Assembly: GCA_026874595.1 (NCBI GenBank)
Contig: CM049321.1
Span: 18,074,979-18,138,978, forward strand
Reading direction: 5' to 3'
DNA from: Sipunculus nudus
Taxonomy: Eukaryota; Annelida; Sipuncula; Golfingiida; Sipunculidae
Length of the DNA stretch: 64,000 bases
Each line of letters opens with the position of its first letter. The first letter of the stretch is position 1. The position numbers and the translations under genes are program-made. Below are positions 20,092-34,115 of this stretch, piece by piece. A model generated the notes under the pieces. That model was not told where the DNA came from, did not search any database, and was given only the letters and a program-made list of their open reading frames with translations.

Positions 20092-20503
20092 GCCACTGTC
20101 CAAAGCATTCACTACGCTTCGACCGTTTTAAATCAGTTCGGCAAAGTCCAAACAAAAGGCCCAACTCAAAAGTTCTGGGTGGTCGTCCGGGGCTAGGCAA
20201 AAACACGGAATGCTGAACAGAGGCTAAAATAAAAATTTAACGAATCGCAAATGTTGTAATACATTTATTACTGTTAATTATGTCATAAAACATTCACCCA
20301 TTTAAAAGTAAAGACACTCTTTATATCTTTGTTCCGTTCCGTACCGGTAATTAGGGCCCTGTTTCGCGTGCCATGTTCCGTTCCGTTCTGTGTTTTAGGC
20401 CAGCCCCGGAAGACCCCCCAGGAGGTGTGAGTGAGGCCTTTTGTTTTGACTTTGCCGAACTGATTTGAAAAGGCCGAAGCATAGTGAATGTGCCAAAACT
20501 GTC
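20092..20503. mobile_element. Foldback element with about 120-bp inverted arms
   Basis: The left arm (20092-20211: CATTCACTACGCTTCG, AAATCAGTTCGGCAAAGTC, AAACAAAAGGCC, GTCCGGGGCT) is the inverse of the right arm (20386-20503: AGCCCCGGAAGACC, GGCCTTTTGTTTTGACTTTG, CCGAACTGATTT, CGAAGCATAGTGAATG). The spacer is about 175 bp. No transposase; target duplication not resolved. Confidence 0.75.
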
Positions 20504-21469
20504 AAGTGTGGGGGTTGTTACAACATCAAATGGCAATTAATGGATTCCCCTGTTCCATTCTTCTCGGTGAGAAGGAGTTCGGGTACACCTGAGTCTTTGT
20601 TGATAGCACCAATCATTTTGTGGGTTAACACTGGCGAAAATGCCTGCCAGGAGTGAGATAAGATATGTTGTCAAGGTCGACCATCCCTTTCCCCATCTTC
20701 TAAATCAAAGTTTGGCGTTTACTCTTCTCTCTGGGGGAACTACGCCATCGCCCTACTTTGGCAATATATTGGACTTGGCTTTTTGTTGAAAACGATCTAA
20801 CACCTAACACGCGGCTTGGCACTGAAAATTTTCGGTACTTTCAATTTTTTTATCTAGTAAATATTTACCATACGGTGGAGGCGTTTTCAACTTGGGAAGT
20901 ACATGACTTTAGTATGCTTAGTTTTGTCTTCTTTGGATGAAATTTTTAAGTTTTCCCTGCAATAAAAAAAAATGCAAAATGTGTTCACACAAGCATTGTT
21001 GATGTGTGAATGTACTGGTTACATCTTACATCTGGTTTGATTGTACACAACAAAATATTTAACTGATTATACATTAGCCAAGACAGTATATTAAAGACGA
21101 TAGCTTCGGGCACTAGATATTAAAATTATGTATAACTTTATACATTGACGGATAAAACTCAGTCTGTCCTCCTTCAGTCGATTTACTGAGTATATCAAGA
21201 TCGTTTTAGAGAATTTCATGAGAATTTGATATGATTGGTCTATAGATAAAAAAATAAATTCAAACTGGGTGAAATGTATTTGACAATATAGTTGAGAAAA
21301 TGTAGAAAATGGCGACGCATCCCCCACAACCCACCCCAGGCGGCGCACCCACTTCGACCCTCATAGAAATAAAAGTCGCTCCGAATCCTACCCCAATTTA
21401 GCAGACAATAGTTATGTATAAAGTCCACTGTCATTTCCACTGGCACACTTGATCACCTGGACCAGGGTG

Positions 21470-21765
21470 TGCCCCCTCCCCCTCCCCCTCCCTTTGGTAA
21501 AGGCTTGTATCCATTCTTGAATATGGGTAACACACACTGTGGGAGACCATTAACAAGAAACAATGACCTACTTACTACGACCAGTGAGTAGTCCAAGCAG
21601 CTGTTTGGTCCAAGCAGCAGTCTGACACGTGATCGATCCCACCCTCACCTAGTTTGCGCATGGGGCGGGTAAGAGAGACTTTATCGAACGCTTTACGGAA
21701 GTCCATCTAAACCGCGTGGACCTGATGGTCTCCCCTCACTGAAGTGTGGAGGTCATTAACAGGAA
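21470..21765 (-). pseudogene. Reverse-transcriptase relic (DFRKAFDKV)
   Basis: The - strand over about 21650-21706 reads MDFRKAFDKVSLTRPMRKLG, the RT block carrying the first catalytic Asp in non-LTR polymerases (x-DF-x-KAFD-x-V-x-H-x-x-L-x-x-KL). A stop lies immediately upstream (HAV stop), and the flanks are frameshifted. Only a short degraded piece remains, so the clade is uncertain. Confidence 0.6.
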
Positions 21766-22925
21766 GGTGAGAGAGACTAAGTTAAAGGAGTTGCTTCCTA
21801 TTTATGGTCAGTAAGTAGTCCACCTGTCGCTGTGTTTCGTATGGGATCCACACCCATAAATATGGATTTACAGTGTTCAAACTTACCAAATGTGTTATTA
21901 TTGTGTTATCGGATTTCATCCACAAAACCGGCATAAATAATTGTAGGTGTTTAAAAATCGTGTTCCATAGTGTCTTGAAAATATGCCCCCCCCCCCCCCG
22001 TCCCACCAACTGCGCCCATGCTTATCTGCTACTTGTTAGAAACCCGTGGAAAAAAAACCTATATTTCATCCCCCCCTTACTCTGTTTCAAAAACAACAGG
22101 ACTCAAATTGGTTAGTTAACACGACCTTTTTTCAATATATACAATATTCAAAAATTACATCATGTGAAAGTATAACAATATTGAAATGACAATATAAAAA
22201 AAAAACAAAGCAGAAAATCTTTCACTGAGCGCATATCTCTGCCAACATTTAATCAACATCCAGTTTTGTATAATCTTCATAAAATACACTAAATCTACGA
22301 CAAATGAGGCTATAATATAACAGAAAAATAATACTGTCCCGTGCATGGATTTTAAGTGCAGATAGAAATATGACAGAACAGATGTACGGTCTTGCGACAA
22401 ATCATTGACGACCTAAGCTAACGAGCTTAAACTACATTGATGATTCATAAAGATGACGTCAAAATTACATTTGTGCAGTATACGTTTGTTACGTCACATA
22501 TACGCCCCTCCTTCATTACTAGAAATAAACATTAAAATGAAACCATCGTTTTAGGAGCTCTTTATACACAAATCAACATAGTCCCGGTGTAGCAAAGTGA
22601 ATATATTTCCCATTATCGCTCAGTTACAGGCGTCTTTTCAAGCTTCCAGTCATCGCCTAGCAATTTCAAACATCTAGTCACACACAACTGATAAATAGAC
22701 ATTAAAATGGGGTATTTTTAAAACCTCTATTTATGAGCCTGCTGCAAACAATCTGCAAACCTATGGTAGGTAAAGTGCTACTATAATCATGGTCATTAAT
22801 TAAAATCACTATAGTAATGAGACAAGGCTACCTGTAGAAAATGTTATAAACGTTATAAAAACAACTTATATATTATATAAGTATGTTATAAGGCAAACAG
22901 GTAAGGTATTCTCAGCTTAGCCCCA

Positions 22926-23187
22926 TTAAAGTCCATCTGAAAAGGTTTTATCCCCATTAGAAAAGAACGTGGCATTGTTGTGCGCATGCGTTCTGATGCT
23001 GACAGGTCGGGTGACGGTGGGTGAATTGTTTCGTGCCCTGCACGGGTCACGTGTAGTCGAGGTGCGTGATTCCCTCGGAGCCATACTGAAGCGTGACGAG
23101 TACTGGCACGCCCCGTGTTCCGGAGTCCCAGGGATCATGTCACCTTGTTTCCACTTGCAACACAATAGCTGGACGATTTTCATTCGA
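22926..23187 (-). CDS. Receptor C-terminal exon with stop
   Basis: The acceptor (- strand) is acttgtag before 23187 and the stop TAA is at 22926-22928. It completes the Ser codon left by the TM6-7 exon and reads [16 protein letters not shown], fitting helix 8 with a palmitoylatable Cys pair, followed by a polar Ser/Thr/Arg-rich tail. If this exon were skipped, a TGA four bases after the TM7 exon would end the protein at once. The matching phase and CC-x-W pattern support the exon. Confidence 0.75.
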
Positions 23188-23252
23188 CTACAAGTACAGG
23201 AATAAAAGGCAATTTAAGTTTTTATTCTGCAGAGGAAGAAACAAATAGTGGA

Positions 23253-23344
<92 letters not shown>

Positions 23345-24777
23345 CTGCAACAATCAAATGATGCGCTTGCTGCCGGCTGATGCTATTTTTATATAATGTC
23401 TCGTTTCCGGTGCACGTGTTATTTTGCACACGTCGTTTGAATAATGGGCTCTTTGTATTTGAATGGTCGGTCTTTTAATGGCAGATGGGACTTGGGCCCG
23501 AACACTTCCAGACTTGTGTATAATTCATGAAGTAGACACTAGGCGTCGCTCGCTGAGTCAAGATATCTGAAAGCGAAGCTGCTAGATGCTTGATAGTGTA
23601 AAGATGTGGAGACTAAGAGAGTTATCTAAGTTTTATTTAACTAAACATTATATTTCATCATTTTCCCAATAATCCGAAATTTCGATAACTAACCTCCGAG
23701 AGACCTAGCTTGTATTCTGGATGATAAATAGGGACTCATGGGTCTCGATGTACAGCGGAATTTGCTATAAAGATATTTCTTTGAGACTTTTGTCAAAATG
23801 TTGGTTCTGTGACCCTGACCTTTGTCTTTTGGCCTAATTAACTGAGCACTTACTACTCTTGAAAATGCAGAATTTTGATTTTCATTAAATCTTTCACAAA
23901 AAGGGGGGTCCAGTGATCTTTAACTATGACAAAGTAACCTCAAAATCTACAAATATCTTTCAGATATCAGAGATATGTGAAATAATCGCGATATTAAAAA
24001 GCTCGCGAATAAGATGCCCCATCAAATAAGATGAACAAGAGGGGATGATACACCTGTACAAAAAGTTATCACACCTCTGGAAACAACCGACTCAGCAACC
24101 TAGTCTGTGCATGGGATTGAAACTGGCTCAACAAACGAAAATTAATTATTATTAAACACGCCGTAATCACAGAGGATATATCGACTGTCGTAAGTTAATG
24201 ACTGAACTATAATTAGTGAGGTTTTGTAGAATTCATTTTAAATTTAAAATCAATGCAACAAATATTATATTAATATTTAAGAGGGTTTTTAAGGTGGTGC
24301 ATCCGCGAAAATTACACACTCGCAAAACGTGCAAAATTAAGAAATCGCGAAATTTCAGCCTCGCGAATATAAAGGCAACCACAGTAATTGGACCACTGAA
24401 AAGATCACTAACATTAGGAACGTCCTGACTCAAATGATTATTTTCAGCATTTTATTCTCACCTTATTCTGTTGCACAGTCTGGTATTGAACAGGCAGTAT
24501 ATAATGGGATTGGCAGCGCTGTTCAATGGCGCCAAACTCTGGATGAATATTGCTATGGCAACCTTGCGTTGACTCATGGGAATATGGCCGAACACGTCCA
24601 GAAGGTCGAACAAGAAGAAAGGGCTCCAGCAAAAAACGAATGCTGAAAGATAAAAATAATTGTTATTTAAACTGGGTATCAATTGTAAATTAAATGAATC
24701 CGTTTAAAGCAAATGTATTGACTGAGCAAGTTGGAGTGTAGAGGATTCCTTTGTCATTCAAATTCAAATCGTGGCTG

Positions 24778-24851
<74 letters not shown>

Positions 24852-25654
24852 TGTGGGTTGCATTATAAACTTCTAAATAAGGCACACAAAACAAAATATT
24901 GACTGATTGTTTAAGGCATTTCATGTCACTTTAATTTAAAATGTTAGCTGATTGTTTCGTTGTCTCACTGAACATCAAAAAGCAACATATTATAAATGGG
25001 CAAAATGTGCATTTTTTTAAATTATCTTAACATTTCTGTAATGTCCATCTTCATACTATCGGGCCTCTGTCCGCTACGGTTTCAAAGACCTAATTTAGCG
25101 AGCCACTCCGGCGTCCATTACATGAATAATGCGCAAGGCATCTGGACGAATCAAATGACTCGCGTACACGTGTTCTACGCTTCTAGAGGATTTCTGGTGC
25201 TATTTTGACACCAAACGTTTGGCGGCATAGAGAATCTGACCAATCAAACACAACCTTATAGAAGTGGTGCCTGCGTTCTTGTTCAGACGGCTTGTGAACA
25301 GTCTATTGTTAACATTTGTTTCTTTGGAATTGATAAACAGTGATTACGACCTGAATACTTGCAGGCTTGTTCATTATCATGAAACAGGCGCCAGAGCGGC
25401 GCGCTGAATCAAGTTCTCTGAAGCGCAACTGCCAAGGCTGGAGAGTATGCAGCCTATGTCACTGAGTATGATCCACAAAATGATGTTTGCAATATACAAA
25501 TGCAATATATGGTATGTAAAATAAAAAAAAATGGTTACATTTAGTTCGTTGCACAATGTGTACATAGTTTAAAATGAAGATTGTTGTCTGAAAACTTTAT
25601 ATATTTTGCCCGTTAGGTATTAAAGAAAATGGTGACTTAAAAATAATATTAATA

Positions 25655-25702
<48 letters not shown>

Positions 25703-25905
25703 TAATAATAAAAATAAATAAATTGATTAATAAATAAGTTTGTATAATAATAGTATGTATGTTATAATTAACTTCATACTAAAACATGTTATTTATATAC
25801 CGCAAAATCTCCCATAATAGGACTCGCAGTTCAGATTAACGTGCATTCAGAAAAAAACGTACACAAAGCTTATCCTTGTGGCCTTCTCTCAGCAAAACCC
25901 CATTC

Positions 25906-25955
<50 letters not shown>

Positions 25956-28900
25956 AATTAACATATTGAATGATAAAATATAATGCAGAAGCTCATTTAT
26001 AACCTATAGCATGCCGAAATATGTAACGATAGTTTCTTTATAGGGTACTTATATGCTTTGGATATTAGAGAATAGTCTCAAATACTAGGTATATGTAAGG
26101 TTTTCTTCCTGTAAATACTGTCTATGCCTCGTCTTTGCATTTATTATTCCTACACACATTGCCCATTTCCTCTACATAAAGTCGACGTTTAACACAATAA
26201 CAAGAATTGTTTTGTTCTGGCGCAAGAATACAATCAGAACTGACTACATTACCTAGAACAATGACTAAGGTCATTTTTATTGTTTTTATCTTCGCTTTAG
26301 GTATCAGTCCGCGGGAGCTTGTTTGTAGAAACTCGTACATGTTCTCTGTCCGTCGTCGGGCGATTGGAGTTGACACGAGAATATCTGGAATATAAATGTA
26401 TTTCTATTAGGGTTATATTGTAAGATATTAGACCGACCTACCACCCCTCATTTCTAAAAGTTGACTGAACTATGTAAAGGCTACCCAATGGTTAAGTAGA
26501 CTGTCCTTTGGGTCAGGGCAGAGGGACCTTTAGTTATTCTCTGGTGCCTGAATGGAACGGCACTTTGTTAACCCACTTTGGCGTGTAAAGTGGCTAAACA
26601 TCAATCGAAGTAAGAGGAAATTGTTAAGTACCCGCCGCGATTGTTATAGCTTCCTGACCATCATTTAACTAATAGACTGGCAGTATATGATTTGGCTTAA
26701 TAGTAAACAACCATTCCAAATTCGGACTGACCTTTAGGCCATTTAGTGATATAAAACATAAATTGTTGTGTTGTTCTATTTTATTTTATCTGTGGGGGAA
26801 ATCCTCCAATATAACACAAGACCATGCATACCAACATACAATAAAGCTTCTGTTATCTATATTTAATAGTAAGAGTGTACTTTACCGAGTCTTTGGTTTA
26901 TGGCAAAATGAGCTAGACGGAATTTAACATTATAATGCGTAAAGACTGTATGTATGAGTGACCCCTTACCATTTTTTACGGTCTTCTTGAAGATCTTCAT
27001 GGGAAACTGTTGCGTCTCCGCCGCCAGCGCCCCCTTACTCCAGATGGTGATAACGATTACCATGTAGCATATAGTGATGATAATGGCTGGGCACACGTAC
27101 AGCACGGCGGCCAGCAGGCTCACGTACAACTGCAATGAAGGTACCAAACTTCAATTTAAAATATGTTAAAACCCATAAAAAAACCTGAAACAACTTTGAT
27201 TTATAAAAAAGTACATAAGGCCAAATAGGTATGGTTCTCAGGCACCGCCCGCATCAATTTAAAATCCCCGCATCAAAATTATTTATTTTGTTTTTTAAAT
27301 AGTAGCTACATGATTTTTTTATTTAGCTGTTATTATCTGTTATTTATCTGTTATTATCATTCTCATCCTTGATCATATGACATTTTTATGGAAACATACA
27401 AATAAAAAGTTAAAAAAAAAAAAAAAAAAAAAAAAAAACGCCCGCCCGCACTGATTTCTGATAAAAAAGTGCCTGAGAACCAAACGTTATTTTTATTTTT
27501 TTTTTGGGGGGGGGGCTACCGTTTAAACTCTATAATTTACTTGATCGTCGTTTTATTCAAGCTGATTGGCTGACTTACTCTCCAGTGCCAGTGTTGGGGC
27601 AGGTTGATCCAGCACTGCTTTATCCCTCCTATAGGCCACTCCTGACTGATGACCAGCAGAGGGGAAGCCATCAGACAGGCAAACAACCAAGCGCAGGACA
27701 CCAGAGCCCGGGACCGCCGCCCTTAAAATAAACAGAGGTCAAAAGTTCTCATTACTTTTCATGCAGATCAGAAATTTATAACATATCGCCATTAGAAAGG
27801 ACAGCAGCCAAATGTAGAACACCAGAGCCCGAGACCGCCGCACTTTTACAAAAACAGAAAACAGAGATAAAAAATAACGCCATTTCGGCCCTCTGACATT
27901 AGTTTTAAAATGGAATGTCTTCAATTCCAACTATAACGTTTATAATTATTCACAAGTCTCAGATGGACTGGTAAGCTGGTCCACAAAACAGAATCTGTAT
28001 ATCGAAATGATCTATCACAATTAGTTATCGTTTCAGTGTAGTACTCTTAGTGTAATTATATTGCTTGAACAAAACTCGAATTGAGTGTGATTATACAGCC
28101 CAATTATCTTACTGATATAAATCGGGGCTAACATATCAGTGCAGCATCAAAAACAGGTGAGATGTGATAAAATATAGATACACCGCATATCAAGGGAGTT
28201 GTAGGTAAATAGATGTACAGTAATAGATAACAGTAATTTAGTCCACTTGTAACAATCGCCTGTATCAATATCTTCTCTGTGTCATCTGTAATACACCCCT
28301 TGATACTTTGTATTGAAAAGACCATGAGAAATTATCAGGAGGAACAGTCGTTATGACCTTCTAGCGTCTGATATGGCTGCTTTGGTTGTATGCTCCCCTG
28401 AGAGCCGAGAAACACAACAAAAATGAACAGGCCCGAAAGACCATGAAGGCTAAGTGTTAAGACGGATGAGACTGGAATCCTCGATGATATCAGACTGTAA
28501 AAACTATTATTCTCAATAAAAGTAAATTTGCGTTAACAATGGAATATATCGGGTGGCACTACCGTCTTCTGGAGCAGTTACATCCCATCCAGATCAATAA
28601 TACCATATATGATCACAATCCATCCAACCTCTCTTTTTGAATCTTCATTTTATTTTGCATTTGCACTGTAAAACTTCTGAGATAATTATACCTGTATCTT
28701 TATTCAACAACTGGAAGATTGTTGGTCACGTTGACGTCAGAACACCGACCACTGCCTGTAATGGTGTAAAGCGAGAGCTTTCTCTGTCTTAGGCCGGGTG
28801 CTGGACTTGAAGTATATATTATAAAGGGGGCAATTAATTTAGCTGTACTCCTGACATAATTTTTTTTAGCTCAGCTGACTCTAAGTTACATGAGCTATAG

Positions 28901-31037
28901 CGAACATTCTTTGTTCGTCGCCTGTCCTGTCTGTCCGTCCGTTAATCGTCTGTCTGTCCGTTGATCGTTGTAACTTGACATCAAGGGAGGTCCCTAAAAA
29001 ATCTCCTTAGGAACCTAAAATTAGGTCTCTGTTACCCAGATCCACCGAGCTATGGGGCTAATAAGTATCCCCAAGAATAATTAAAACCTTGATACAAAAG
29101 CTCCAGTATCTGAATAACTAATCCATTGATCACAATGACTCTTTGCATGCATATTAATCATGCAGTGTTTCATCATTTCCTGCAGACTGGTGACGCCCTC
29201 TGTATATATTTCCAATTTTTAGGCATTTTACTCTATTTTTGAGAAGCAGTCGTCCGTTGATTGGGCACAAATCGTAATCTTTGTACCTGGAATCTTCTTA
29301 CTTAACACCCAGGGAGGTCCATGAAAAAAAACTCCTCAGAAACCTGGAATAAAGTCTCTGTTACCCATATCCTCTGAGCTATAGGGTCCTTAAGTACCCC
29401 AAAAATAATTAAAAGCTTGATAGAAAAGCTCCAGTATCTGAATAACTAATGCATTATCGCCATGATTATGCATGCTTATTGATCATGGTGTATTTCATCA
29501 GTTCCTGCTAGTAGCACCACCTGTATTTTGTTAACGCATTTTTAAAATTATTTTTGAGATCGTCAAATTAGGAAGTCTGGCTGTTAAAAGGGCACAAACT
29601 AACCATAAGACCTAGGATCTTTTAACTGTACACAAGGGAGTTCTTAGGCAAATCCCCTTGGAAACCTGAAATTATGTCGGAGTGACCTATAATCTGCAAG
29701 ACGTGAAAGAATTTGATTTGAGCACCCTATGGGACAGATTTGCATGATTTGTTACAGTTGAATCATGAAACTACTAATTTGATTAAGATCCAGGTAGGTT
29801 CCTGTAAACATTTCTTGGAAACATGAAGTATTGTCACTGTGATCTTTATTCTGCAAGCTGTGAGACAGAGCGTGATTTTAATACTCTGTTAGTCACATGG
29901 GCAAAAATAGTAGCAGCTGGACGTAGTTTAAGATTACTGTAACCTTTATGTTTGGTATATTTGAAAATGCATGATTTTGAGCACTCAGGGATTCATGTTG
30001 AAGGTTCCCTGAATTCATCTGAGCGTCATGGCCGTGTGGCTACTTGTATATGTATATCCACGGCCCTTATGTACTAAGAATCACCCTACAAAAGGATTGT
30101 TATATGCCGATCACATGTTTTATTTTATCTTGGTGTGAGGTATCCTGACCTTGAACTCAAATCCTTGGAACCTGGAAGCTTAAACAATGCATGAATGTTG
30201 AATATTGATGAAAGGACAAAAATGATCATCCCGTATTTGCTATTTTTTTTTTGGCAAAATCCTTACCATTAAAATGTTTTTACAACTTTTTTTTTTAATG
30301 AGCAAAATAAGGTTCTACGAGAATGTACAGATACGGATCCCCCTCTCCCTGATTCGACATTAATGAATCTCTTTTCTCTAGCTAATTATATGATATTCTT
30401 TATATTTGAATTCTTCATTTTTGTTTTAAAGTTATTGGTATATATACATTAAAAAATAAAGTTTTAATTTATTGAATCAACATCAATAAGTCCGTGTAAT
30501 ATAGATAATAGAGACAATAAGTCCGTGTGCCTGGATGACTTTGATGTAAAACTTTTGTATTCAGCCAAAATTAACCAAAAGCGTGAGATAAACACACATA
30601 TTATGGCAGATGTCTATGTATTTATAGATTCCAGCTCTAATCCAGGGACCTACATGCTTGGCAAACTTGAAGAGCTAAGAGAATATTTTGAAATGCTTGA
30701 TTCTATTTAATCATCTTATATAACGATTAGTGTGATCGTTTTTCTCTAAATTATCCTTGGCAGGGAAGTTACGCAAGCTTTGCGAGACACATAAAACCAA
30801 TTAAATGACAACTTGAAGTCCAAAACTGCTACATAAATCTAAAAAAGGTCATTAAGAGCAATCTGCTGTTCTACACGACAATGTAATGGAAGTGAACATA
30901 CAAAAGCTTCGAGCATTACTATGAATACGATATTGAGACAGAAATATCCTCGGCTTAATATCACTGTAGAGAGTGGGTTCTGATGAATAAATCACCGGTA
31001 TTTTTAAGCCAAGGTAAATGCGACAGCGGATGTTGAC

Positions 31038-31095
<58 letters not shown>

Positions 31096-31332
31096 TATTA
31101 ACAACGCTGTTGGTATAAACCTTTATAAAAATACTATGTCAATGAGCGGTCCAGCCCCTGTGAGGCATAAAGATACCATCACAGTGAGCGGTCCAGCTAG
31201 TGTAAGGCACAACGTCATTAGCCTGAAAGCAGGTAATGGGTTTCTGATTGGTACACAGCGGCATGGTCATAACAAATGAAAGGTCTGTGACATTTTCCAT
31301 TACTTTCTCTATATATATTTATACATATATAT

Positions 31333-31393
<61 letters not shown>

Positions 31394-34084
31394 CCCTTTT
31401 CTTACACTAATATGTACTGTATCGGGAGTGAAGTATTCTGACACGTATCGTATTCTTATCTTATTCATATGATGTTTCTGTTCAGTCCTAATATATATTG
31501 AACTGATACCGCGACTACTACTACCACTACTACCCTCACTACTACTACTCATACTAATTATAAAACTACTGACAATCACCATAAAAATAACAAGTGACTC
31601 ATGGGTCATGACGCTCAGCTGCCAAGCATGACCTGTGACATCATGGACTGAGATTCACAACTTCCAGTCAAATTTTGAAGAACCGATTTGCCATGCAATT
31701 TGTTGAAAATTGTCTATGACAACAGAAATATATATCACCTATGTCTGGTTAAGACACAGTGAATTGATGGTCTGAGGAAAATGCATGATTGTTAAGCTAT
31801 CAGGAACTATTCCAACAGCTTGCTTGAAACCTGTCAGTCTCAAAAGGAACACCACAAAGGGCAAATATAAGATCAAAATATATAGCAAAAATCAAGGAAA
31901 TACATGCAAGAATTATTGAGAAACAGGTGCTTCTGTATGAATTTTTATTCAATACAAGCCAACTGTACTGCACTTTAATAAATGATGGTAATATTTATTC
32001 AGAAATATTTGACCCAATCGTTTACAAGATTACATAAATATACATCCAACTGCATTCACTTTAACAGTTCTTGAGATAATATGATCAAAAGGAATTAAAA
32101 GATGGTTGCCTGGTGGCCATATTGGACTTCTGACAAGTCTGAAATCAGATAACAAACATTCTCTAAATCGGACCAAACATTAAAGAAAAATTACTGAAAC
32201 TGCACTGAAGAAAGAATTTCTAAGGTGGCTAACTGGCAAACATAATGGATTTCTGACAAGTATGACATTTGATATCCCACATTCTGCAATAAGAGACCAA
32301 ACTTGGGGCAAATTATCCAGTAATGAATGCCCAAAATAATTCAAAAGGCATGTCCAGGCGCTCATATCAGATTTATAGATATGCAATTGTAAAAAGTGTA
32401 AGTCCAATATCTTTTATTATCACTCTGCTTTTCAATGGGGTCAGCAGGGTAGGTAAACTGCCAAACCTGAAAGAAAAAGAAATGCAGAAAGCATGACTAA
32501 GAGTCTTGAAATAAAACAAAAAGCCATCCTAAATCAAGGTACACATCCACATATTATGAGAACAAACACTTGCTTTTATATGTGGGGATATATATTAAAA
32601 TATTCAGATATCTAGGAAACTAAGTTTATTGCTAGGATTCCATTAAATAAACTGCAAAATGTTCCCATCATCTTATAAATCAGTAGCTAAACCTTAATAC
32701 TATACTCTCATAGTCTTAATGCCTGGCTGAAGCATTCAGACAACAGTGTTTTTGTTATGAAGTAACGAGGTACTTATCACTGAGCCTTATCACTTAATAG
32801 GCTGATACAAAGGGAGTCATATGTCACCAGTGTCACTCACAATTACAGCCACACAGGGAGATGTACCAGCTGGAGTGGGATGGTTATATATACAAGAAAA
32901 ATAGAGATGGTCTATAAAATAAGTAATTGTGAACATCTCTGACCTATTACCGTGGCCTTTTGCCCACATATCAACTGGATTCTTTCTAAATGATGGGTAA
33001 CTACTAACCACTTAAATCTGGTGTAATTACTTGGCAACCAATGGGTGAATAACTTTGACCTGCAACCTTTAACCTGCTGACCAGCTGACCCCAAAATCAA
33101 TAAGTTATTTATTCAAGCAAAAAGACCCATAAATATGAAGTTTGAGTCAAACTGAGTGATGCATAGATGTGGCATATGTGAAAGACTGAAGGTTTGGGTT
33201 GAACAGTTACACTTGAAATATGCTCACAAGCATTTAGAACAATTAAATATTGTGACCTTAACCTTTGACTTTTTGACCTCAACATCAATAGGCTTCTTAC
33301 CTTATTGGTAGGTAAGCCATATATGACAGATGGAAGGTACAGATTGAAAAGTTTGCCTGAAAATGACTCTACGCAAGAAGTGGGTGCTGTGAACTTGACC
33401 TTTGACCTCAAAATCAACAGGTATTTTCCCCTGTTGGCAGGGAAGCGATATCAGTGCTGGAAGGTTTGGAATGAATAGTCTAGCTTGAAATGTGTCAACA
33501 ACCTTTTCAAAGAAGTGGATCCTGTGACCCTGACCTTTGACCTTGTGACCTCAAAATCTATAGGATTCTTCTCCAACTTAGTAGGTGAGCTGTATGTGAA
33601 AGATCAAAGAATTGGGAAGAAAGGGTTGGCTTAAAATGCATCCACAGGCTTTTCAAAGAAGAGGCTCCTGTGACCTTGACCTTTGACCTTTTGACCTAAA
33701 AAAAATTCTGGTTCTTCCCCTGTTGGCAGGTGAGCTGTATGTGAAAAATGGAAGGTTTGGGATGAAAATTTTGTCTCAAAGAGTTATTTCTAGGGGGTGC
33801 AAACACACCGCATAACTTCGAGAATATAGGTCGCAGTGACCTAATTTCAGGTTTGCAAGGAGATCTTTTTATAACCTCTAAGACTGCATAGGTTTCATAG
33901 CCATAACCCCTACGGTTACGATTTGTGCCCTGCTAACGGACGGACGGCCGGACGGACAGACGGAAGGACGACGGACAAAGACCCATCGCTATAGCCCAGC
34001 AGGACTGAAAGTCAGCTGAGCTAAAAACAGATAATAATAATAATAATAACAATACTGTTAATAATAATAATAATAATAATAATT

Positions 34085-34115
<31 letters not shown>

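Larger units (their letters stand above)
28865..34025. mobile_element. 5.2-kb block bounded by inverted repeats TTTAGCTCAGCTGACT
   Basis: The left end has TTTAGCTCAGCTGACT (28865-28880), then GAGCTATAGCGA, CTTTGTTCGTCG and CTGTCTGTCCGTCCGTT. The right end (33930-34025) is its inverse, closing AGTCAGCTGAGCTAAA. The arms are about 80 bp. The block holds a 325-bp tandem repeat near the left, a 135-146-bp repeat near the right, microsatellites and no recognisable transposase. A one-ended copy lies at 63290-63402. It may be one non-autonomous element or two facing fragments; no target duplication was found. Confidence 0.45.
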
